Part shown: positions 1 through 5,071 of the stretch, in pieces | Layout of the letters: each line of letters begins with the position of its first letter | How positions within the stretch are numbered: position 1 is the stretch's first letter | Assembly (NCBI GenBank): GCA_948888345.1 | Contig: CAQTPN010000141.1 | Span: 1 to 5,071 of the forward strand | DNA: 5,071 nt | DNA from: an uncultured bacterium | Lineage (GTDB): Bacteria; Cyanobacteriota; Vampirovibrionia; Gastranaerophilales; Gastranaerophilaceae | Direction: 5' to 3' | Notes under the pieces: generated by a model | What the model was told of the DNA's origin: nothing | Databases searched by the model: none | What the model saw: only the letters and a program-made list of their open reading frames with translations | Position numbers and translations under genes: made by a program

Positions 1-2
1 AT

Positions 3-3000
3 ATAGATATAAAAGCTGGCGGAACTATTAAAAATATTTCAAATTTTTCAAATTTAAACCCTGATATTGATTTTGTAATAAAAAATTCTTCCCTGAAAGA
101 GCTTTTAAAAGCCGCGCCTGATTATTTAATCAAAATGCAGCAGGATTATATTCCGAATTTAAAGAAATATAACGCAAATGCCCTTGTAAATGCTGAATTT
201 AAAGTAAAAGACCGTTTCAGGTATCCGAATATGTACGGTTTTATAAAACTTGATGATATCTATCTTCTGGAACGTCCGAAAAATTCAAAAACATCATCCG
301 CGCTTATAAAATTTAACGGCTCCGATGTAGTTATAACAGTTGATGCAAACTGTCCGAATAATCAAAAACTTCTTGTGCTCGGGAAAACCGAAATAAAGGA
401 ATTGCCGCGCGCAGAATTTGATATTCAATCCACCCCGCTTGTTGATATTGAATTTGCACACAGGCTTCTTCTTCCGATTCATAAAATTTTCGGCTTCCAA
501 TTAGGCCCGCTTCCTGCTATGAAGGTAAAAGGAAACGGACAAATTTCTCTGAAAACCGAAGGTACAAGGGAGAGTGCAAAATTAAACGGCTTTTTTAGAA
601 CCAAAAACGGAACAGCAAGCCTTAACGGTTTGAATACCACCCTTTATAACGGAAATTTAAACCTTATTTTTAAAGGTAAAGAAATAATCTTTGACAATAC
701 AACGGGCAGTGTTGAAGGTGCAAAGATTAAAATAGACGGTAAATCAAACGTTGAGGGTAATCTTGATTTATATGTCAAGGTTTTTGATGTAAATTCTCAA
801 AAAGCTTTAAATGTCGTAAAAACAAGCCCGATGGTTTTAAGCCTTTTAAACGGCGGTTCTTTTTTAGATGCCTATAGAAATCCGAAAGGAAATATTGATT
901 TCAATATGCGCCTTTGGGGAAAAGCTTCCAATATGGGCGATATGGAAGATTTTAATAATCTTGAACCTACGGATGATATGAAAGCAAAGGGAACAATCAC
1001 CTTTAAAAACAATTCCATAGATATTTTTCCTGAAATTAAGGCCTCAAAAGTTAATGGTACTCTTGATTTTGAAGATTTTGTAACATTAAATCTTAATGCT
1101 GATATATATTCTTCACCATTTACAATGCAGGGCACGGTTACTCCGGATTTTAAAGCCTCTAAAATTCGCTCGGAACAGCCTCAAATTGTGGATTTAACTT
1201 TTAAAACAAAATCTGCCGTATCAAAAGATTTATATAAATTTTTCTATGATAACCAGGATGGTTTTCAGGCCAAAAACAAGATTACCCCTGAGTTGTATGA
1301 ATTTTTAAATAAAATTGATTTTAAATTTGCCGCAGGTATCAGAGCAAAAGGCAAGGTAGACCCTAAAGATACCATAATTGATATGAAGAAGTTCACCCTT
1401 GAAGGCTGGGCAACCGGTTTAAACTATAAGGGTTCGGATATATTCTTTAAAAGCGGCGATGTAAAATTTAAGGAACAAAAAATTATCTTTAATAAACTTA
1501 ATACTTCAATCTGGGCGGCTGATATTTTAACAAACGGTGATATTGATAAGATTTTTGATGATATTTTTATCCCGAATTTAAATTTTAAACTGTTATCCAT
1601 TCCTTTTTCAAAACTTGTAAGTGCTGTTGATGCTGTTGAAAATAAAAATCTAAAAAAAGTTTTAAATGATTTTAGTGATTTTAAGGGAAATCTAAACGGC
1701 GAATTTTTCTATAATAAAATAGGTTTTGGCGGAAAAGCTAATTTTAATAATGTTTCTTTGTTTGATAAAAAGAGAGATTTGCCTGTAAATCTAAACAGCG
1801 GTGATATAAGATTTTCGGATAATGACCTTAAATTAAACGCCTTAAATTTAAGCTGGGGACACACCCCGATTCTTATTGATGCAGCACTTGATGATTACGA
1901 TACTAAAAATCCGTATTTTAATGTTTTTGTATCAACAAATCTTAATGAAGAAAGTCTTGATAAGCTTATAAACCCCATGCTTCAATTCCCGCTCAAAACC
2001 AAGGGAGAATTTACTTTAAAGGGCAGGCTGCGCGGTACGCCTGATAATTATACGTTATTTGCAAACACTATTTTAAACCCCGGTGTTGACCTTTATTATA
2101 TGGGTTCGGATATCGGTGATGTGGATTCAAAAAGAGAAATTATCTCAAGACTTGATTTTGATGATGATGAAATAAATATAAAAAATATTCAGTATCAAAA
2201 ATATATCCTGTCTCAGAATAAAAAAGAAACACCTTATCAGATGTTAAAAATTTCAGGCGGCATCAAAAGTACAAAGGATAGCTTGTATTTAAATAATCTT
2301 AGAATTATTACTCCTAATCCTGCTCCTGCAAGGCTTTTAAATATTGTGTTTAAAAAATCCATATTAAAACATGGAACGTTTACTTCGGATATGACGGTAA
2401 ATGGGCCCGTTTTAAAGCCTGCAGCAAAGGGTAAGCTTAAATTTTCAAACATTGATGTTCCTTTGTATGAATCTCAAATTAAAGATATAGATTTGACCTT
2501 TGACAGAGGTATTATTAAAGCTATTTTTGATGCAGCAGGCATGGGGTCTGATTTAAAGGTATCTGCAGAAATTGTAAACAAAACTACCTTGCCTGTGATT
2601 ATTAATAGTGCGGATTTATCATCAAAAACGCTTAATTTAAATGACTTTATAGCAGGCATGTCCAGATTTTCTAAAGCGAATAAATCCGCTGACCCGACTG
2701 CAAAGCAGGATATAATACTATCCCCGCTTGATTTTGAGATTAAAAACGGAACATTTAAGGCGGATGAAATTGTTTATAATAATGCTAAGGCTAAAAATTT
2801 AAGCGGAAAGTTTAAACACACAAAAGACGGCGTATTTGTATTTAACGACCTTGTATTTGATATTGCAAACGGTAAAATTAAAACAAACGGCAGTTATGAA
2901 TTTGCAACCACTCAGATAGATATAAATTCTGAAATTGAGAACTGTGATGCAAATACACTTGTAACAGATATCCTTGGTACTAAAAACCAGATTTTTGGTA

Positions 3001-3605
3001 AAACAAACGGTAAAATTCTGCTCTCAGGCCGTGAATTAAATACCTCCGGTGCTATTAATAATGTTAAAGCTAATGTTGATTTTGCAATTTATGACGGAAA
3101 AATGCCGAAGCTTGGCTCTCTTGAATATCTGCTAAGGGCGGGCAATCTTGTGAAAAGCGGAATACTGGGCTTTACGCTTAATAATGTTATAGAAGTTTTA
3201 ATACCATATAAAACCGGCGAATTTAAGAAAATTTCAGGCAATTTTATAGTTGAAAACGGTAAAATTGATAAATTAAATCTGTATTCCAAAGGTGATAATT
3301 TAAGCATTTATACAAGCGGCAGCTACGATATATCAACAAATATCGGCGATTTTGAAGTTTTGGGAAAATTATCCACAAAAATTTCAAACCTTTTGGGCCC
3401 TATCGGAAATGCTTCTGTGTACTCTCTTGTAAATCTTTTTACCAATAATAATATTAATAAAAATGCAAAAGAGAATATTGTTCAAAATGCGGAAAAAATT
3501 CCCGATATTGCAGGTTCTTCCTCTGATTTCAGGCTTTTTGCGGTAAAAATACTCGGCGACTTAAATGCGGATAGTTTTGTTAAGAGTTTTAACTGGCTAA
3601 ACTAG
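3..3605 (+). CDS. AsmA/TamB-like giant periplasmic protein, 5'-truncated by the window edge
   Basis: The reading frame is open from the first complete codon at position 3 to the TAG at 3603-3605, giving 1200 visible residues. The first in-frame ATG, at 135, has 44 coding-like residues before it, so it is internal and the true start is outside the window. The protein is almost entirely short alternating beta-strand segments rich in Asn, Gly, Lys and Asp, with no membrane helix in the visible part and only two cysteines (residues 117 and 981). Segments of the type G-x-(L/V)-x-x-P followed by G-x-L-x-(F/L) recur, for example near residues 670-700 and 800-835 (NGPVLKP, then GKLKFSNIDVPLY). The last 200 residues, from about 1000, resemble the AsmA-like C-terminal region (GKILLSG, FAIYDGKMPKLGS, SGSYDIST). 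Known members (AsmA, TamB, YhdP) are anchored in the inner membrane by an N-terminal helix and span the periplasm as a lipid-conducting beta-groove. That role is inferred here, and the anchor would lie upstream. The exact subfamily is uncertain. Confidence 0.85.
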   Translation: MDIKAGGTIKNISNFSNLNPDIDFVIKNSSLKELLKAAPDYLIKMQQDYIPNLKKYNANALVNAEFKVKDRFRYPNMYGFIKLDDIYLLERPKNSKTSSALIKFNGSDVVITVDANCPNNQKLLVLGKTEIKELPRAEFDIQSTPLVDIEFAHRLLLPIHKIFGFQLGPLPAMKVKGNGQISLKTEGTRESAKLNGFFRTKNGTASLNGLNTTLYNGNLNLIFKGKEIIFDNTTGSVEGAKIKIDGKSNVEGNLDLYVKVFDVNSQKALNVVKTSPMVLSLLNGGSFLDAYRNPKGNIDFNMRLWGKASNMGDMEDFNNLEPTDDMKAKGTITFKNNSIDIFPEIKASKVNGTLDFEDFVTLNLNADIYSSPFTMQGTVTPDFKASKIRSEQPQIVDLTFKTKSAVSKDLYKFFYDNQDGFQAKNKITPELYEFLNKIDFKFAAGIRAKGKVDPKDTIIDMKKFTLEGWATGLNYKGSDIFFKSGDVKFKEQKIIFNKLNTSIWAADILTNGDIDKIFDDIFIPNLNFKLLSIPFSKLVSAVDAVENKNLKKVLNDFSDFKGNLNGEFFYNKIGFGGKANFNNVSLFDKKRDLPVNLNSGDIRFSDNDLKLNALNLSWGHTPILIDAALDDYDTKNPYFNVFVSTNLNEESLDKLINPMLQFPLKTKGEFTLKGRLRGTPDNYTLFANTILNPGVDLYYMGSDIGDVDSKREIISRLDFDDDEINIKNIQYQKYILSQNKKETPYQMLKISGGIKSTKDSLYLNNLRIITPNPAPARLLNIVFKKSILKHGTFTSDMTVNGPVLKPAAKGKLKFSNIDVPLYESQIKDIDLTFDRGIIKAIFDAAGMGSDLKVSAEIVNKTTLPVIINSADLSSKTLNLNDFIAGMSRFSKANKSADPTAKQDIILSPLDFEIKNGTFKADEIVYNNAKAKNLSGKFKHTKDGVFVFNDLVFDIANGKIKTNGSYEFATTQIDINSEIENCDANTLVTDILGTKNQIFGKTNGKILLSGRELNTSGAINNVKANVDFAIYDGKMPKLGSLEYLLRAGNLVKSGILGFTLNNVIEVLIPYKTGEFKKISGNFIVENGKIDKLNLYSKGDNLSIYTSGSYDISTNIGDFEVLGKLSTKISNLLGPIGNASVYSLVNLFTNNNINKNAKENIVQNAEKIPDIAGSSSDFRLFAVKILGDLNADSFVKSFNWLN

Positions 3606-3629
3606 CACTATACCGCCTTTTTGGCTAGT
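3595..3629. repeat. Inverted repeat over the stop codon of the AsmA-like gene
   Basis: ACTAGC at 3601-3606, which contains the TAG stop, is exactly complementary to GCTAGT at 3624-3629 across a 17-base loop. The upstream GCTA at 3596-3599 can also pair with TAGC at 3603-3606, so two alternative hairpins compete for the same arm. A third small pairing, GCC (3615-3617) with GGC (3623-3625), flanks a run of five T. No T-tract follows the stem on either strand, so this is a poor intrinsic terminator. It could still stall or protect the mRNA 3' end, or be chance. Confidence 0.35.
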
Positions 3630-3641
3630 CTGAAAGAATAG

Positions 3642-3670
3642 TTGCACCGGATTTAATTTACAGGTAAAAT
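3642..3670 (+). promoter_or_regulatory. Possible sigma-70-type promoter for the TPR-lgt pair
   Basis: TTGCAC at 3642-3647 and TAAAAT at 3665-3670 are separated by exactly 17 bases, with an AT-rich spacer. The -10 box matches the consensus TATAAT at five of six positions. The -35 box keeps only TTG, so the match is modest. Transcription would begin near 3677 and give a leader of about 80 bases before the TPR gene. This is the best candidate in the 153-base gap, but AT-rich DNA gives such matches by chance, and readthrough from the AsmA-like gene is equally possible. Confidence 0.35.
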
Positions 3671-3687
3671 ATCCCTATATACTAAAA

Positions 3688-3719
3688 CCGTTGCAGGCAA
3701 AAAGAGATGCTGCAGCCGG
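3688..3719 (+). promoter_or_regulatory. Imperfect hairpin in the leader of the TPR gene
   Basis: Bases 3690-3696 (GTTGCAG) pair with 3710-3716 (CTGCAGC), including one G-T pair. The stem extends outward by two more pairs (3688-3689 with 3718-3719) past a bulged C at 3717. The loop is 13 bases and A-rich. A second small stem, ACCTT (3723-3727) with AAGGT (3732-3736) around a four-base loop, lies directly before the ribosome binding site. There is no T-run, so neither stem looks like a terminator. I do not recognise a known riboswitch class. Confidence 0.3.
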
Positions 3720-3740
3720 AACACCTTTAAAAAGGTATAC

Positions 3741-3747
3741 AGGGGAG
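3741..3747 (+). promoter_or_regulatory. Ribosome binding site of the TPR gene
   Basis: AGGGGAG at 3741-3747 is a good Shine-Dalgarno match. It lies 11 bases before the ATG at 3759, slightly longer than ideal. It supports this ATG, which is also the only start that gives a complete signal peptide. Confidence 0.7.
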
Positions 3748-3758
3748 AAATTTATTTT

Positions 3759-3818
3759 ATGAAGAGGCTTTTAATATTTCTTGCAGTTTTATTTGTAAGC
3801 GTTATGTCAAGTGCCTGT
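3759..3818 (+). other. Signal peptide with candidate lipobox ending at Cys20
   Basis: Residues 1-20 comprise a short positive n-region (MKR), a hydrophobic core (LLIFLAVLFVSVM) and SSAC. Cysteine 20 is encoded at 3816-3818 and is the only cysteine of the protein. A typical lipobox is [LVI]-[AST]-[GA]-C. Here -2 (Ser) and -1 (Ala) fit, but -3 is Ser. Confidence 0.7.
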
Positions 3819-4379
3819 ATCAATAATTTTGCAATTCAAGAACTTAATATAAAGGCTAAAGAATACCTTGATAAGGGTGATTATGATGAGGCTATAAAAC
3901 GTCTGGAATCAAGTGTTGACCTTGACGGTTCCATTTTTGAAACAAGGTATAATCTGGCTGTTGCTTATGTAAATAAAGAAGAATTTCAAAAAGCGGTAAA
4001 CCAGTTGAATGAAGCAGCTGTATTAAATCCTTCAAACCCCGATGTTTACTATACTCTGGGGGTTGCATATGAAGGAGAGGCTTCAAGCAGATTGATAAAT
4101 AAAGTGCAAAATGAAACACAGGAAGATAACTCTTTGGAATCTGAAAAAACACCTGAAACCTTTGGTTCGGGTATATTTCAAAATGCAAAGGATGCGGAAT
4201 TTGCAATTGCAAAGCTCGATGAAGCTATAAAAGCTTACAGAAAATATTTGGAATTATCAAAAAACTCTGAAGATACGGATAAGGTGCAAGAACATATAAG
4301 CGAGCTTGAAGAGGATAAGAACACTTATGCTAAAGAGCTTAATGGCGTTGAACCTGAAAACCCCGTGCAGGGAGAATAG
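3759..4379 (+). CDS. Exported TPR protein, probable lipoprotein
   Basis: This 206-residue protein has a clear export signal: K2 and R3, a hydrophobic stretch at residues 4-16, then SSAC with cysteine 20. The cysteine suggests a lipoprotein processed by Lgt and signal peptidase II, but Ser at -3 is unusual for a lipobox, and SSA is also acceptable to signal peptidase I. The mature part carries TPRs: repeat 1 at about 27-59 (YLDKGDYDEAIKRLE), repeat 2 at 60-93 (YNLAVAY, then NPSNP), and a third whose helix A (94-104, YYTLGVAY) is separated from its apparent helix B (155-166, EAIKAYRKYLEL) by a polar, acidic insertion of about 45 residues. The C-terminal tail is Glu-rich. TPRs bind other proteins, so this is probably a periplasmic scaffold; the partner is unknown. 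The stop lies two bases before the lgt start, which suggests co-translation with lgt. The upstream AsmA-like gene is 153 bases away. Confidence 0.9.
   Translation: MKRLLIFLAVLFVSVMSSACINNFAIQELNIKAKEYLDKGDYDEAIKRLESSVDLDGSIFETRYNLAVAYVNKEEFQKAVNQLNEAAVLNPSNPDVYYTLGVAYEGEASSRLINKVQNETQEDNSLESEKTPETFGSGIFQNAKDAEFAIAKLDEAIKAYRKYLELSKNSEDTDKVQEHISELEEDKNTYAKELNGVEPENPVQGE
4369..4375 (+). promoter_or_regulatory. Ribosome binding site of lgt inside the end of the TPR gene
   Basis: AGGGAGA at 4369-4375 overlaps the last codons of the TPR gene and places its AGGGAG core seven bases before the GTG at 4382. This spacing is near ideal. It decides the start of lgt and implies that ribosomes finishing the TPR gene can reinitiate on lgt. 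Confidence 0.75.
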
Positions 4380-4381
4380 GT

Positions 4382-5071
4382 GTGCTCTTTAAATCCCCTG
4401 CATCAGTTGCTTTCAGTGTATTTGGTTATGATATTAAATATTATGGCATAATGCTTTTTTTGGGGATGATTTTTGGAATTTTTGCAGCTTACACGATTGC
4501 AAAAAGGTATTATAAAAATGTAGATTTAGACCTTCTTGTGGATTTTTTTCCTTATTTAATAGTGTTTTCAATCTTGTCTGCAAGATTGTATTACGTTTTA
4601 TTAAGTTATGATTATTATGTTAACTTCCCGTCTGAAATTTTTGCAATCTGGCATGGCGGAATTTCAATTCACGGAGCAATTTTGGGGGGATTGATAACAG
4701 GGGTTATTTATTTTAAATTTATTAAAAAAACAACTGTTTTGCCTTATGCAGATGTTGTTTCGTATGGTTTAGCAATAGGGCAGGCTATAGGCCGCTGGGG
4801 TAATTTTTTTAATCAAGAAGCCTTCGGTATACCTTGTAATTTGCCGTGGAAACTCTATATAGAGCCAATTTTCAGACCGGCGGGCCTGATGCAGTATTCC
4901 TATTTTCATCCGGCATTTTTATATGAATCTATCTGGGATATTTTTGTATTTTTAATTTTGTTTTTACTAATAAGAAAATGGGCTAAATGTCGCTTTGGGC
5001 TTGTATTTTTCTCGTATCTCAGCTTATATTCTTTAGGACGTATTTTTATTGAAAATATAAGAATAGATAGT
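4382..5071 (+). CDS. lgt: Prolipoprotein diacylglyceryl transferase, 3'-truncated by the window edge
   Basis: Lgt transfers a diacylglyceryl group from phosphatidylglycerol to the lipobox cysteine of prolipoproteins at the inner membrane, the first step of lipoprotein maturation. The GTG at 4382 is chosen because of the ribosome binding site and because the N-terminus (SPASVAFSVFG, then KYYGIM) matches the family. The 230 visible residues contain several hydrophobic membrane segments and the Lgt signature GRWGNFFNQEAFG at 137-149. From my knowledge of the E. coli enzyme, its key residues Y26, H103, R143, N146, G154, Y235 and R239 correspond to Y21, H97, R138, N141, G149, Y216 and R220 here. 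The HPAFLYE motif at 176-182 and the R-x-x-x-E-x-x-R-x-D motif at 220-229 are also present. The frame is still open at the window end; by comparison with the roughly 290-residue E. coli enzyme, about the last 40 residues are missing. Identification is secure, and the enzyme looks fully functional. Confidence 0.98.
   Translation, partial: MLFKSPASVAFSVFGYDIKYYGIMLFLGMIFGIFAAYTIAKRYYKNVDLDLLVDFFPYLIVFSILSARLYYVLLSYDYYVNFPSEIFAIWHGGISIHGAILGGLITGVIYFKFIKKTTVLPYADVVSYGLAIGQAIGRWGNFFNQEAFGIPCNLPWKLYIEPIFRPAGLMQYSYFHPAFLYESIWDIFVFLILFLLIRKWAKCRFGLVFFSYLSLYSLGRIFIENIRIDS

Noticed and set aside
135..137. ATG as the start of the AsmA-like gene
   Set aside because: The frame is open with family-like sequence for 44 residues before it back to the window edge, and no ribosome binding site precedes it (the bases before it read TTTAATCAAA). 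It is an internal methionine.
294..3307. Five minus-strand open frames of 61-87 codons lying inside the AsmA-like gene
   Set aside because: They are fully antisense to a convincing coding region, have no recognisable domains, and read as reverse shadows of it.
3601..3640. Intrinsic terminator after the AsmA-like gene
   Set aside because: The six-pair stem has a 17-base loop and no T-tract after it on either strand.
3678..3683. TATACT as an alternative -10 box
   Set aside because: It matches the -10 consensus well, but the bases 17-18 positions upstream (AATTTA/TAATTT) do not resemble a -35 box.
3707..3730. Seven-codon open frame (MLQPEHL) in the leader of the TPR gene
   Set aside because: It has only a weak purine run before it, overlaps the hairpin arm, and is short enough to arise by chance; no run of regulatory codons is present.
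3892..4212. Minus-strand open frame of 106 codons within the TPR gene
   Set aside because: It is antisense to a well-supported TPR coding sequence, and its product has an implausible composition rich in His, Pro, Gln and Leu with no domain.
4380..4382. GTG one base earlier as the lgt start
   Set aside because: It is in a different frame that soon reaches a stop. The GTG at 4382 is in the frame that encodes the Lgt motifs.
1..5071. Mobile element, CRISPR array, tRNA/rRNA or novel defence system
   Set aside because: No regularly spaced repeats, transposase-like frame, cloverleaf-like segment or effector domain was seen. The three genes and their gaps account for the whole window.

Overview
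The window reads as an ordinary piece of a low-G+C (roughly one third by eye) bacterial chromosome, with all three genes on the + strand and using the standard code. An AsmA/TamB-type giant periplasmic protein together with an Lgt enzyme points to a diderm bacterium. The AT-rich composition and this gene neighbourhood would fit a non-photosynthetic cyanobacterial relative (Melainabacteria/Vampirovibrionia, Gastranaerophilales-like), but that placement is an impression and is not demonstrated by the sequence.

Layout: positions 3-3605 are the 3' part of a very large AsmA/TamB-like gene whose start lies before the window (1200 residues visible). A 153-bp gap (3606-3758) follows. It holds a possible sigma-70-type promoter, two small inverted repeats in the leader and a ribosome binding site. 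Positions 3759-4379 encode a 206-residue exported TPR protein, probably a lipoprotein. Two bases after its stop, a GTG codon at 4382 opens lgt (prolipoprotein diacylglyceryl transferase), which runs off the right edge with 230 residues visible and every catalytic residue I can check present.

The common theme is envelope biogenesis. AsmA/TamB-like proteins are linked to phospholipid movement between membranes. Lgt transfers a diacylglyceryl group from phosphatidylglycerol to lipoprotein cysteines. The TPR protein immediately upstream of lgt is itself a candidate Lgt substrate and appears translationally coupled to it. I found no mobile element, CRISPR array, tRNA/rRNA, phage gene or defence system. 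The observations worth a second look are the insertion splitting the third TPR, the ambiguous lipobox, the structured leader, and the sheer size of the AsmA-like protein.
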